Notes: generated from the sequence alone by a model not told the origin. DNA of 64,000 nucleotides from Bacteroidia bacterium (GCA_030428865.1 JAUIEK010000004.1:62001-126000); one strand, 5' to 3'; counted from the first letter of the stretch, positions 8,192 through 17,471 are shown. Numbers and translations: made by a program.

Positions 8192-8988
8192 AAAGAATAG
8201 AAGTTGTAGCATTAATTGTTCTTTTACTATTTCTTGCCGGGTGTAAGTCTACTAAAAATAGTGTTGTGACTGAAAAAACAAATTTAGGAAAACTATCAGC
8301 TAAAAAAATCATTAAAAAGCATGAAGCTAGTAAGTTTTCTGCAAAGACAATAGAAGCGAGATTAAAAGTAGCTTATTCTAGCTATAAAGAAGGGAAAAAG
8401 AGCAGTCAGAGTTTAAGTGTACGATTGTATATTCAAAAAGACGCTACTATTTGGTTAAAAGGAAGTAAAATCATTAGTGCCTTTAAGGCAAAAATCACAC
8501 CCAATTCTTTTAGTTTTTATTCTCCAATTACCAAAGAATATTTTACAGGAGATTATACTTTTCTAAAAGAACTATTAGGAGTTGATATCTCATTTACTCA
8601 ACTACAAAGTTTGTTTTTAGGAGAGAGTGTTTGGGATTTGCGTAGCCAGAAGTTTATGGCAGAAATAGAAGGAAAATCATACAAACTTACTCCCGAAAAC
8701 CAAGAAGCTATTTATTCCATTTTTTTCTATTTTCATCCCACAAGCTTTAGATTGAAAAAACAGGTGCTGAATGATAATAACAATAGTTTAAAATCTTTAG
8801 AGATTTTTTATCCGAATTATATCAGTAAGAACAATCAACTTTTTCCACAAAAAATTAGCATTAACGCTTCTGAAGGGCGTAATAATACTTTTATTGACAT
8901 AGATGTTCGCTCAATAGAAATTGATGTTCCTGTATCAATGCCATATGAAATTCCCAAGGGCTACAAACGAATTGATTTTAGCAAATAA
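8188..8988 (+). CDS. DUF4292 lipoprotein
   Basis: 266 residues with a lipoprotein signal ending in the lipobox LAGC (Cys19). The rest is a single domain rich in beta strands (SLSVRLYIQKDATIWLKGSK, SFSFYSPITKEYFTGDYTFL, RLKKQVLNDNN), typical of DUF4292 and reminiscent of the LolA/LolB/DUF4292 clan of lipid-chaperone-like folds. It is probably anchored facing the periplasm. It overlaps the TPR gene by four bases, and the EnvC-like gene starts on the base after its stop, so all three are expected on one mRNA. Lipoprotein or lipid handling is inferred from fold similarity only. Confidence 0.85.
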   Translation: MKRIEVVALIVLLLFLAGCKSTKNSVVTEKTNLGKLSAKKIIKKHEASKFSAKTIEARLKVAYSSYKEGKKSSQSLSVRLYIQKDATIWLKGSKIISAFKAKITPNSFSFYSPITKEYFTGDYTFLKELLGVDISFTQLQSLFLGESVWDLRSQKFMAEIEGKSYKLTPENQEAIYSIFFYFHPTSFRLKKQVLNDNNNSLKSLEIFYPNYISKNNQLFPQKISINASEGRNNTFIDIDVRSIEIDVPVSMPYEIPKGYKRIDFSK

Positions 8989-10206
8989 ATGAAATTAAAA
9001 AAACATACTTTTTTAGGGTTTCTTCTTCTTTTGCTAAGTTTCAAGATTTCAGCACAACAATCTACTCGTAAAGAGTTAGAGGCGCATCGTAAAAAATTAC
9101 AAAAAGAGATTCAACAGGTAAATAAGCTTTTGTTTGATGCACAAAAAAGAGAAAAGAATATATTAGAAGATCTCAAAGACTTAAACAAAAAGATTGAGAT
9201 TAGAGAGCGTTTAATCAATACAATTAGGTTAGAAACTAAAGCACTCATCAATGAAATTGAAACGAATGAAAAACAATTACAAAAATTATCAAAAGAACTG
9301 AAAAAGCTAAAAAGTGATTATGGAGCGATGATTTACAAATCGTATAAAAGCAAGTCTTTACAAAATCGTACGTTGTTTTTGTTATCTTCAGAAAGCTTTT
9401 ATCAAGCTTATAAAAGGCTTCAATACATGAAGCAATATGCCTCATATCAAAAAAAACAAGGAATTCGGATTCAGCAAAAAACATACGCATTAAACCAACT
9501 AAAAGATTCTTTACTTGTTCAAAAACAACAAAAAAATACGTTATTAACGTCAGAAATTAAAGAAAAAAATCAGATTGAATCTGAAATGAAAGAGCAAGAA
9601 AAACTAATGGCTCAAATTAAAGAGAAAGAAGATTTTTATAAAATAGAACTTAAGGAAAAACAGCGCGAGGAAAAAACCATTATTGCAAAAATTGATCGAT
9701 TAATTAAAGAAGAAATCCGTAAAGACAATGCAAAAGCAGGCTCAAAAAGTTCCACAAGTTTTACGTTAACACCAGAAACAAAAGCACTAGCTCTACGGTT
9801 TGAACAGAACAAAGGAAGATTGCCATGGCCTGTAGAAAACGGTTTGATTGTTAGGCGTTTTGGATCTCAGCCACATCCTACTTTAAGAGGAATTACAATT
9901 CAAAGTACAGGATTGCATATTGTAACGAATAAAAATGCAGATGCAGAATCTATTTTTAACGGAGAGGTTTTGGCAGTATTAACGCTTTCTGAAGGAAAAA
10001 AATCAGTAATGGTTCGTCATGGAAACTATATTACGGCCTATAATAATTTAGAAGAAGTGTATGTAAATAAAGGCGATGAAGTAAGAACGAATCAGGTCTT
10101 AGGTAAAATATTTACAGACAAAATTACAGGCAAAACTAAGCTAGTTTTTGTTCTTTTTAAGAATAGGCAACGTTTAAATCCGCTAGATTGGATTGCAAAG
10201 CGTTAA
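8989..10206 (+). CDS. EnvC-like murein hydrolase activator
   Basis: 405 residues: signal peptide (1-23), a long charged coiled coil (about 25-255) and a C-terminal LytM/M23-like domain (about 290-405). The M23 zinc ligands are not conserved: the usual TxYxHL segment reads ITAYNNL and the HLHFE segment is KLVFVLF, so it should be inactive as a peptidase, as in E. coli EnvC. Such proteins bind and switch on periplasmic amidases during division. It begins directly after the stop of the DUF4292 lipoprotein gene and ends the four-gene run, converging on the thioesterase gene. Confidence 0.9.
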   Translation: MKLKKHTFLGFLLLLLSFKISAQQSTRKELEAHRKKLQKEIQQVNKLLFDAQKREKNILEDLKDLNKKIEIRERLINTIRLETKALINEIETNEKQLQKLSKELKKLKSDYGAMIYKSYKSKSLQNRTLFLLSSESFYQAYKRLQYMKQYASYQKKQGIRIQQKTYALNQLKDSLLVQKQQKNTLLTSEIKEKNQIESEMKEQEKLMAQIKEKEDFYKIELKEKQREEKTIIAKIDRLIKEEIRKDNAKAGSKSSTSFTLTPETKALALRFEQNKGRLPWPVENGLIVRRFGSQPHPTLRGITIQSTGLHIVTNKNADAESIFNGEVLAVLTLSEGKKSVMVRHGNYITAYNNLEEVYVNKGDEVRTNQVLGKIFTDKITGKTKLVFVLFKNRQRLNPLDWIAKR

Positions 10207-10212
10207 GACGAC

Positions 10213-10722
10213 TTACTCAAATAATGCTTTTAATTCAGTAGCTTCGTTAGGTTTCATTTTTCCAGCTAAAACTAAGCTTAACTGTTTTCTTCTTAAAGCG
10301 CCCGCATAGCGTTCTTTTTCCAAATCTGTTTCGGGAGTAATTTGAGGTATTTCTACAGGTTTTCCTGTTTCATCAACAGCAACAAAAGTGTAAATACCTT
10401 CGTTAACCTTCGTTTTATTTCCAGATTGACGATCTTCTATCCATACATCTACATAAATTTCCATAGAAGACTTAAATGCTCTAGAAACCTTTGCCTCTAC
10501 AGTAACAACGCTACCAACAGGAACAGATTTATTAAACGCTACATGATTTACGGATGCAGTTACCACAATCCTTCTAGAGTGACGCCTTGCTGCAATGCTA
10601 CAAGCTCTGTCCATTCGAGCTAATAACTCACCACCAAACAAGTTATCTAAATAGTTTGTTTCTCCTGGTAAAACCAAATCAGTTAGCACAGTTAAAGATT
10701 CACTAGGTGTTTTGGGTCTCAT
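10213..10722 (-). CDS. Acyl-CoA thioesterase (hotdog fold)
   Basis: 169 residues. A single hotdog domain of the YciA/BFIT type with TNYLDNLFGGELLARMDR near the N-terminus, VVTASVNHVAF and a final strand EGIYTFVAVDETGKP. It hydrolyses acyl-CoA to free acid and CoA in the cytoplasm; chain preference is unknown. The ATG at 10722 is chosen over an upstream in-frame TTG because that TTG overlaps an exact -7 promoter box at 10738-10745. The gene is separate from the SPOR gene upstream by about 65 bases. Confidence 0.9.
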   Translation of the reverse strand: MRPKTPSESLTVLTDLVLPGETNYLDNLFGGELLARMDRACSIAARRHSRRIVVTASVNHVAFNKSVPVGSVVTVEAKVSRAFKSSMEIYVDVWIEDRQSGNKTKVNEGIYTFVAVDETGKPVEIPQITPETDLEKERYAGALRRKQLSLVLAGKMKPNEATELKALFE

Positions 10723-10737
10723 CTGTAATTTTTTTAA

Positions 10738-10745
10738 CAAAGATA
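10738..10745 (-). promoter_or_regulatory. -7 promoter box of thioesterase gene
   Basis: Minus-strand TATCTTTG, an exact TAnnTTTG match, 15 bases before the ATG. No TTG is seen at the preferred spacing. Confidence 0.55.
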
Positions 10746-10787
10746 AGAACTAGCCATACAAGAAGGGGTAAAGTAGAAAAAAGAATT

Positions 10788-11687
10788 TTACTCAGAAGCG
10801 GTTACAAAAAGCCAAGCCTCTCTAGCGTCTGCTTTTCTAATAACTTTTAAGCTTTCGAGTGCATCTTGTTCATTCGCATAACTATCATATACAACTTGAG
10901 TTAGCCCCCACTTATTTTTTCCTAGAATATATGCAGAGTTATAACCTTTTCTTTTAAGTTGATTTACTTTTTTATGGGCATTTTTCTCAAACTCAAAAGC
11001 TCCTGCAACAACATGGTAAGATTTGTGTTTTTTGGTAACATTCAGTTCAATAGTAGGCAAAGGATTGTCAATAGTAAATGTAGCTGACTGAATTTTATTT
11101 TGCAGCATTTCTTGTTGCTTAACGTACTGTTTTTCCTGTTGTTTGTCTTGATAACCAACCCAACCTAACCCTGATAGAGTTAGTAAAATAGCAGCTGTTG
11201 CAGCATATTTTATGAACGCAGGAACTCCAGAAGATTCCTTTTGTTTAGGTATTAAAGTTGGTTGAGCATTAGCCCGTATTATTTGAGGTTTTTTATAAGT
11301 ACTTAAGCCAAAGGAAGAAGGCAAATAATTTACAGATGTTTGAGGAGTGAACTCAATTTGATTCTCTTCATTTAGTTGGAAACTTCCAACTTTTTCAAGG
11401 AAAAGCGCGCCACTTTTTAACTGAGTTATCCACTTTTTAACTGTATTGGTAATTAATATATTTGCTTCATTCTGCGAGATATTTTCAGCAATAGCAACTT
11501 CATTCGTAAGTAGCCCGTCATTATTGGTCAAATTACTATTAAAACCTAATTCCTTCGTGGGTGGATAAAAAGAATGATCAGCATCTATTCTAGCATTAAT
11601 AGTATTTGTAATTAATCCTCCAAAATTGGGTATAATTACACAATCATATCGGTAAAGCAATGCTTGTATGTAGTTTTGCAGCTGCAT
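10788..11687 (-). CDS. HU-CCDC81 and SPOR domain membrane protein
   Basis: 299 residues. The N-terminal 120 residues match the prokaryotic HU/CCDC81-type pair (YIQALLYRYDCVIIPNFGG; LFLEKVGSFQLNEENQIEF). One transmembrane helix follows at about 159-180. The periplasmic C-terminus (about 224-296) is a SPOR domain (SYHVVAGAFEFEKNAHKKV, KRKGYNSAYIL), which binds denuded peptidoglycan at the division site. A septal protein with a cytoplasmic HU-like head is therefore inferred. It is typically near dprA in flavobacteria, as here (divergent). The -7 box ends four bases before the ATG, so the mRNA may be leaderless. Confidence 0.88.
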   Translation of the reverse strand: MQLQNYIQALLYRYDCVIIPNFGGLITNTINARIDADHSFYPPTKELGFNSNLTNNDGLLTNEVAIAENISQNEANILITNTVKKWITQLKSGALFLEKVGSFQLNEENQIEFTPQTSVNYLPSSFGLSTYKKPQIIRANAQPTLIPKQKESSGVPAFIKYAATAAILLTLSGLGWVGYQDKQQEKQYVKQQEMLQNKIQSATFTIDNPLPTIELNVTKKHKSYHVVAGAFEFEKNAHKKVNQLKRKGYNSAYILGKNKWGLTQVVYDSYANEQDALESLKVIRKADAREAWLFVTASE

Positions 11688-11691
11688 ATAA

Positions 11692-11699
11692 CAAAGATA
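11692..11699 (-). promoter_or_regulatory. -7 promoter box of SPOR gene
   Basis: Exact minus-strand TATCTTTG ending only four bases before the ATG, which places transcription start at or next to the start codon. Confidence 0.55.
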
Positions 11700-11727
11700 A
11701 TAATTTTAGAAAACGTTATAGATAAAG

Positions 11728-11757
11728 TTGAAAAATTAATTATCAGCACTAAATTTG
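11728..11757 (+). promoter_or_regulatory. Promoter of dprA
   Basis: TTG (11728-11730), a 19-base spacer, and TAAATTTG (11750-11757), an exact Bacteroidota-type promoter 28 bases before the dprA start. Confidence 0.7.
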
Positions 11758-11785
11758 TAGCATAGAAAACCAAAAAATTGTTTGA

Positions 11786-12886
11786 TTGAGAGAAGAAAGG
11801 TTACTAGCTATTTTACGGCTGCAAAAAACAAAATCTGTTGGAGATATTCTGGCTAAAAAACTAATAGCCGCTGTTGGTGATGTAGAACAAATTTTTAGAG
11901 AATCTATTCAAAACCTGATTAAAATTGATGGTGTTGGTAGTGCTGTTATAAAAGCGTTACAAGATAATTCTGCCATAAAAATTGCAGAGAAAGAACTAGC
12001 TTATTTGCAAAATCAGAAAATAAACTATTCTTATTTTTTAGATGATGATTATCCGTATCTCTTGAAACACTGTGTAGACGGACCGATTTTGTTTTTTCAC
12101 GAAGGATCTATTGATTTTACTAATGATAGAATTATTTCTATTGTAGGAACGAGAAATATAACCTCTTATGGAAGAGAAAGGTGTCAAGAAATAATTAGTG
12201 ATTTAACGCCTTACAATCCTGTTATTATTAGTGGTTTTGCATACGGAGTAGATATTGAATCACATAAATCGGCAATTAAAAACAATTTGCAAACAATTGG
12301 TGTGTTGGCGCATGGGTTTGAGCAAATCTACCCAAAATCTCACAAAAAATATGTTCATGAGGTTATGAAAAATGGAGGTTTTATAACCGAGTTTTGGCAT
12401 AATGAAAATCCGTTACGAGAGAATTTTTTGAAACGAAATAGAATTGTTGCAGGGTTGGCTAATGTTACCATTGTTGTAGAATCTGCAGAAAAAGGAGGTA
12501 GTTTAGTTACTGCAGATATTGCAAACTCGTATAGTAGAGATGTGTTTGCTATACCAGGAAAAACTACAGATGTGTTTAGTAAAGGATGTAATAATTTAAT
12601 ACGAGACAATAAAGCTCATTTATTAGATTCTGCTGAGACGATTGTAAAAATGTTAAACTGGGATAGCTCATCTGAAAAAGGAAAATCGATTGCAAAAAGA
12701 CCTCCAATTGACCTGAATGAAAATGAACAGAAAGTTTATATATACTTGCAAGAAAACGGAAAACAGCTACTTGATGTAATTTCTTTGGCTTGTAGTATTC
12801 CTATTCATGAACTGTCTTCAATTCTTTTACAAATGGAATTAAAAGGCATTGTTAAACCATTGCCAGGAAAATTATTTGAAGTTTAA
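11786..12886 (+). CDS. dprA: DNA-processing protein DprA
   Basis: 366 residues from a TTG start, the only plausible start after the promoter; the first residues (RLLAILRLQKTKSVGDILAKKL) align with the usual N-terminal helix-hairpin-helix. The Rossmann-fold core has IVGTRNITSYG, SGFAYGVDIESHKSAI, KRNRIVAGLA and EKGGSLVTADIA. A winged-helix DprA C-terminal domain covers about 300-366. DprA loads RecA on incoming single-stranded DNA during natural transformation. No other competence genes are in this window. The gene converges on mfd. Confidence 0.93.
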   Translation: MREERLLAILRLQKTKSVGDILAKKLIAAVGDVEQIFRESIQNLIKIDGVGSAVIKALQDNSAIKIAEKELAYLQNQKINYSYFLDDDYPYLLKHCVDGPILFFHEGSIDFTNDRIISIVGTRNITSYGRERCQEIISDLTPYNPVIISGFAYGVDIESHKSAIKNNLQTIGVLAHGFEQIYPKSHKKYVHEVMKNGGFITEFWHNENPLRENFLKRNRIVAGLANVTIVVESAEKGGSLVTADIANSYSRDVFAIPGKTTDVFSKGCNNLIRDNKAHLLDSAETIVKMLNWDSSSEKGKSIAKRPPIDLNENEQKVYIYLQENGKQLLDVISLACSIPIHELSSILLQMELKGIVKPLPGKLFEV

Positions 12887-12921
12887 TCTTTGTAAACACA
12901 TTAATAAATCATCAAATAAGC

Positions 12922-15900
12922 TTAGATTTTTTTCAGAATCTCCAACGCTTTAGTTACATTGTCAATGTTCTTAAACGTGATTAACAAGCGCAATCCTTTT
13001 TGCGTTTTCTTTTCTTTAATAGTACATTTTTCAGGATTATTTTGCACAAATTGTAATACTTGACTAAACGTTTTTGTTTGGTAGTAAGAACTTTGCTGAT
13101 CTGCTATAAAATAACCAATCAGTCGTTTTTGTTTTAGTACCAACTTTTCAATCCCTAATTGTTTTGCAATCCATTTCAATTGAACACTCGTTAACAAATC
13201 TTCAGCAGGTTTAGGAAGCTTCCCAAATCTATCTCGTAGTGTTATTTCAAATTGCTTTAATTCTTCATCTTTAGATAAAGTAGCAAGCTGATTGTATAAG
13301 TTTAAACGTTCTGTAATGGAATTGACATAATCATCAGGAAAAAGTAACTCAAAATCTGTATCAATTTGGATGTCTTTTACATACTCTTTTTTATTTTTTG
13401 AGTCAGCTTGATATAACTCTTTAAACTCATCTTCTTTAAGTTCTTCTATTGCCTCACTTAGTATTTTTTGATATGCATCAAACCCAATATCATTAATAAA
13501 ACCACTTTGCTCACCACCTAATAAATCTCCAGCACCTCTAATTTCTAAATCTTTCATGGCAATGTGGATTCCACTTCCTAAATCAGAAAATACTTCTAAA
13601 GCCTGTATTCGTTTTCTAGCATCATCCGTCATCATGTGATAGGGTGGAGTAATAAAATAACAAAAGGCTTTTTTGTTAGAACGACCAACTCTACCACGCA
13701 TTTGATGTAAATCTGATAAACCAAAATTATTGGCGTTATTTATAAAAATGGTATTTGCATTACTTACATCTAAACCACTTTCTATAATAGTTGTTGAAAC
13801 TAAAACGTCAAACTCGTTATTCATAAATGAAAGCATGAGTTCTTCTAGTTTTTTACCGTCCATTTGCCCATGTCCTATACCAATTTTTGCATCAGGAACT
13901 AAGCGTTGTAACATTCCAGCAACTTCCTTAATGTTTTCAATTCGATTATGAACAAAAAATACTTGACCTCCTCTAGAAATTTCATAGCTAATGGCATCTC
14001 GTATTAATTCTTCACTAAACCGAATCACATGGGTTTCAATAGGGTGTCTATTAGGAGGAGGTGTGCTAATTACTGATAAATCTCTAGCGGCCATTAAGCT
14101 AAATTGTAATGTCCTAGGAATAGGTGTTGCTGTTAGAGTAAGTGTATCAACATTTTCTTTTAATGTTTTCAATTTGTCTTTAACAGCAACACCAAACTTT
14201 TGCTCTTCATCAATAATTAACAAACCTAAATCTTTAAACTGTATTTTTTGATTGGTAAGTTGATGTGTTCCTATTACAATATCAATGGCTCCATCATTAA
14301 TTCCTTTGATTACCTCATTTTTTTGCTTGGTGCTTTTAAACCGATTTAGATAGTCAATCTTTATAGGAAAGTCTTTTAGTCTGCTAGAAAAAGTCTCATA
14401 ATGTTGAAAAGCTAAAATGGTTGTAGGAACTAAAATAGCTACTTGCTTTCCATTATCAACAGCTTTAAAAGCAGCTCGTATTGCAATCTCAGTTTTTCCA
14501 AAACCTACATCTCCACAAATCAGTCGATCCATGGGTTGCTCACTTTCCATGTCTTTTTTTACATCTTGTGTGGCGGTATATTGATCGGGAGTGTCTTCGA
14601 ATAAAAAGCTAGCCTCCAACTCGTGCTGCATATGTGTATCTGGACCAAAAGCAAAACCTTTTTGCATTTTTCGCTTAGCGTATAACTGAATAAGATCGTA
14701 TGCAATTTCCTTTACTCTTTTTTTGGTCTTTTGCTTGATTTTTTTCCAAGCCCCAGACCCTAATTTAAATAGCTTAGGAGGTTTGCCGTCTTTTCCATTA
14801 TATTTTGAAATTTTATGTAATGAATGGATGCTTACATATAAAATATCTCGATCTCCGTATATGAGTTTGATGGCTTCTTGTTTGCTATCTTCTACATCAA
14901 TTTTTTGTAAACCACCGAATTTGCCAATACCATGATCGATATGTGTTACATAATCACCAATTTCTAGATTATTTAACTCTTTGAGCGTAATTGATTGTTT
15001 TTTTGCATACCCGTTTTTTATAGAGAATTTTTGATAGCGCTCAAAGATCTGATGATCGGTATAACAAACAACTTTCAGATCTTGATCTATAAACCCTTGA
15101 TAAATAGGAGAAACCAGTGTTTTGTAATCTATATTGACTTCTGAATCTTCAAAAATATCATGAAACCGTTGTGCTTGTTTTTCATTTGCACAAAAAATAT
15201 AGTTTTGAAAACCTTCGTTTTGATGGTTTTTTAAATCATCAATTAATAATGGAAATTTTTTGTTGAATGGAGGTTGGGCAGAAGTATTAAATTCAATTTT
15301 GTATAAGTCATCAGAAGTTTTTCTAAGATGTATTAAAGTAAAAGATTCTAGTTGTTTTAGAATAAGATTTCCATCACAAAAAAGCTCTTCGGGCTTAATA
15401 TGTTTAATGCTTTTTGATAATTGATCAAAAGCTTCTTCTGCTTTTTCAAAAAGTTGATTTAGTTTTTCATTAAGAGAGTTTATGTTTCTTACAAAAACTC
15501 GAGTTTCTTTTGAAATATATTGAAGAAAACTTTGTCTTTTTTCTTCCAGAGATTTGTTTTCTACATTAGGTAAAATATGAATTTTTTTTAGTGGTTTTTT
15601 AGATAGTTGGGTTTCTATATCGAACGTACGAATACTATCCACTTCATCTCCAAAAAATTCAATTCTATAAGGCTCTTCATTGGCATAAGAAAACACATCA
15701 ATAATTCCACCTCTTACTGAGAATTCTCCTGGTTCTGTAACAAAATCTACACGTTTAAAATTGTATTCAAATAGGGTTTCATTTACAAAATCAAGTGGTA
15801 CATTTTCACCAATTTTGACAGAGAGTGTAAATCGATCAAGCTCTTTTTTTGTAACTACTTGTTCAAAAATAGCTTCTGGATATGATACAATAAGAGCTGG

Positions 15901-16251
15901 TTTTTTTTGAGAATTAATACGATTGAGTACCTCAGATCGTAATAAAATATTTGCGTTATCAGTTTCTTCTATTTGATAAGGTCTTCTGTATGAGCTAGGA
16001 AAAAATAAAACATTTTTATTTCCTAATAATCGTTCAAAATCATTCAGGTAGTAAGCAGCTTCTTCTTTGTCGTTAAAAAGAAATAAAAAAGGTTTTTCTG
16101 TTTTAGAAAAACTTTCCGAGCAAATAAAAGACAATGAAGAACCAATTAAATTCAGTAACTGAAAATGGTGTGTTGGTTTTTGAATTTCATCAAGGAGTAT
16201 AGGTAGCTTCTGATGATCTTGATATTGCTTTCTAATGGACTGTAGATTCAA
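12922..16251 (-). CDS. mfd: Transcription-repair coupling factor Mfd
   Basis: About 1,109 residues from the TTG at 16251. A GTG at 16284 gives 11 more residues, but an exact -7 box (TATCTTTG, 16268-16275) lies between them. The domains are complete: UvrB-like N-terminus, CarD-like RNA-polymerase-interaction domain (GDYVTHIDHGIGKFGG...), SF2 translocase with Walker A GDVGFGKT (591-598 counted from the GTG), DEEQKFG box and TATPIPRT, then the C-terminal TRCF domain. It removes stalled RNA polymerase and recruits UvrA. It is slightly shorter than the typical 1,150 residues, which is usual for this phylum. Confidence 0.93.
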   Translation of the reverse strand: MNLQSIRKQYQDHQKLPILLDEIQKPTHHFQLLNLIGSSLSFICSESFSKTEKPFLFLFNDKEEAAYYLNDFERLLGNKNVLFFPSSYRRPYQIEETDNANILLRSEVLNRINSQKKPALIVSYPEAIFEQVVTKKELDRFTLSVKIGENVPLDFVNETLFEYNFKRVDFVTEPGEFSVRGGIIDVFSYANEEPYRIEFFGDEVDSIRTFDIETQLSKKPLKKIHILPNVENKSLEEKRQSFLQYISKETRVFVRNINSLNEKLNQLFEKAEEAFDQLSKSIKHIKPEELFCDGNLILKQLESFTLIHLRKTSDDLYKIEFNTSAQPPFNKKFPLLIDDLKNHQNEGFQNYIFCANEKQAQRFHDIFEDSEVNIDYKTLVSPIYQGFIDQDLKVVCYTDHQIFERYQKFSIKNGYAKKQSITLKELNNLEIGDYVTHIDHGIGKFGGLQKIDVEDSKQEAIKLIYGDRDILYVSIHSLHKISKYNGKDGKPPKLFKLGSGAWKKIKQKTKKRVKEIAYDLIQLYAKRKMQKGFAFGPDTHMQHELEASFLFEDTPDQYTATQDVKKDMESEQPMDRLICGDVGFGKTEIAIRAAFKAVDNGKQVAILVPTTILAFQHYETFSSRLKDFPIKIDYLNRFKSTKQKNEVIKGINDGAIDIVIGTHQLTNQKIQFKDLGLLIIDEEQKFGVAVKDKLKTLKENVDTLTLTATPIPRTLQFSLMAARDLSVISTPPPNRHPIETHVIRFSEELIRDAISYEISRGGQVFFVHNRIENIKEVAGMLQRLVPDAKIGIGHGQMDGKKLEELMLSFMNNEFDVLVSTTIIESGLDVSNANTIFINNANNFGLSDLHQMRGRVGRSNKKAFCYFITPPYHMMTDDARKRIQALEVFSDLGSGIHIAMKDLEIRGAGDLLGGEQSGFINDIGFDAYQKILSEAIEELKEDEFKELYQADSKNKKEYVKDIQIDTDFELLFPDDYVNSITERLNLYNQLATLSKDEELKQFEITLRDRFGKLPKPAEDLLTSVQLKWIAKQLGIEKLVLKQKRLIGYFIADQQSSYYQTKTFSQVLQFVQNNPEKCTIKEKKTQKGLRLLITFKNIDNVTKALEILKKI

Positions 16252-16267
16252 TGAGGAAAAATTTTCG

Positions 16268-16275
16268 CAAAGATA
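16268..16275 (-). promoter_or_regulatory. -7 promoter box of mfd
   Basis: Exact minus-strand TATCTTTG, 16 bases before the TTG start. It lies inside the longer frame beginning at the GTG, so it decides the start in favour of the TTG. No TTG is seen at the preferred spacing. Confidence 0.45.
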
Positions 16276-16305
16276 AATCTTCACAATTATTTATTGGCTA
16301 ATATG

Positions 16306-16335
16306 TTGGTTTAAAAAAGAATACTTATAAATTTG
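16306..16335 (+). promoter_or_regulatory. Promoter of outer-membrane protein gene
   Basis: TTG (16306-16308), a 19-base spacer, then TAAATTTG (16328-16335). It lies 19 bases before the ATG and is divergent from the mfd promoter. Confidence 0.7.
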
Positions 16336-16354
16336 CACCCGTTAATGGATTATT

Positions 16355-16951
16355 ATGCTGAAGAATATTACTTGCTTTTGTTTGTTGTTTGTTTGTATGC
16401 ATATTTATTCTCAAGAAAAGCTCCCAAAATGGGCTGTTGGCGTAGGAGGTTCTATTGTTAGTTTTACTGAAAAAGTAGCTCCTAATGTCGCAGACAAAAA
16501 TCAACTTCAAATCCCTAATTTAGACATTTCCGTAACTTTTTCTTCTGGAATTTCAATAAATGCAGGTGTTTCTTTCTCTGTTGCAGAAACTATATTTAAG
16601 AATGAATTTCATTATAGTTCCTACAATACTTCTGTTCGATATAACTTTAAAAAGTATGAGGAAAAAATTACGCCTTACGTAGGTTTAGGGGCTAGTTTAA
16701 TTGCAGACCCAGGTATAGTTCCAGGCTCAAGAATGAGTTATACAGGAGATTTAATGGGTGGTGCGATCTTTTGGGTTGCTCCTAGGCTTGGTATAAATAC
16801 TGAGATAGTTTATAAGCATTCTCCTGGGAGTTTTGAAAATATGAAATCGCACGGTAAATTTTCTTTAGGATTGGTTTATAGTTTTAAAAAACGAGAGCCT
16901 AATCAGTACTTTTTTGAGAGAAGAAAGGGTTGGATGGTATGTGGCTTATAA
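16355..16951 (+). CDS. Small outer-membrane beta-barrel protein
   Basis: 198 residues with a signal peptide (ending HIYSQ, residue 20). The body has alternating strands characteristic of an OmpA/OmpW-like eight-strand barrel (KWAVGVGGSIVSF, LDISVTFSSGISINAGVSFS, PYVGLGASLIADPG, FSLGLVYSFKKREP). A YVGLGAS-type strand is typical of outer-membrane beta-barrel domain proteins. No ligand or partner can be inferred. The gene has its own promoter and converges on the thioredoxin-like gene, with 10 bases between their stops. Confidence 0.75.
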   Translation: MLKNITCFCLLFVCMHIYSQEKLPKWAVGVGGSIVSFTEKVAPNVADKNQLQIPNLDISVTFSSGISINAGVSFSVAETIFKNEFHYSSYNTSVRYNFKKYEEKITPYVGLGASLIADPGIVPGSRMSYTGDLMGGAIFWVAPRLGINTEIVYKHSPGSFENMKSHGKFSLGLVYSFKKREPNQYFFERRKGWMVCGL

Positions 16952-16961
16952 ATCAATTATT

Positions 16962-17468
16962 CTATTTTGATTTAGCAGACTTTTCTTTATTATTGAGATA
17001 GTTATTCAGTAAACCTAATAATTGATTCTTGTTTAAAAAAGAATCAACTTGAAATTGAATTTCATTTTTAGTATTTAAGATGATTAATGAAGGGTAACTA
17101 ACCTTGCCATTGATGGTTGCTATGGCTTCTGCTAATTCGTGAATTCCAGTATTAACTCCAGAAGGCTTAAATTGAAATAATCGATTATTAAATTGAATGT
17201 CTTTTTTTTGTTCACCATTGAACATAATAAAGTAGAAAGAATCATTAATCGTACTTATTACTTCTTTATCAGAAAAAATGTTTTTTTTCATAGCAAAACA
17301 AAATTTGCACCAGTCTGTATATAAGTAAACGAGAACAGGTTTCCCTTCTTGGAACTGTAATTGACTAACCTCTTCAAAAGTATAGGCTTTTGGAAGTGAA
17401 ACTTTTTGCTGAGAAAAAGCACCTGAAAATACAGTTATAAAGACAATAAGAAGAACCCAGTTTTTCAT
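16962..17468 (-). CDS. Periplasmic thioredoxin-like protein
   Basis: 168 residues with a signal peptide (1-20, ending GAFSQ). A thioredoxin fold has a redox-active CKFC motif (Cys54, Cys57) in the context VYLYTDWCKFCFAMKK, and a cis-Pro segment KVSYPSLIILN. The family resembles thioredoxin_7/DUF255-like exported proteins that reduce disulfides or transfer thiols. Its start lies only three bases past the TonB receptor stop, so the two are co-transcribed. A role in maturing the receptor or handling a thiol-reactive metal is an inference from that linkage. Confidence 0.85.
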   Translation of the reverse strand: MKNWVLLIVFITVFSGAFSQQKVSLPKAYTFEEVSQLQFQEGKPVLVYLYTDWCKFCFAMKKNIFSDKEVISTINDSFYFIMFNGEQKKDIQFNNRLFQFKPSGVNTGIHELAEAIATINGKVSYPSLIILNTKNEIQFQVDSFLNKNQLLGLLNNYLNNKEKSAKSK

Positions 17469-17471
17469 ACT

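Noticed and set aside
12355..12609. Minus-strand frame inside dprA
   Set aside because: Overlaps the conserved DprA core with no start context.
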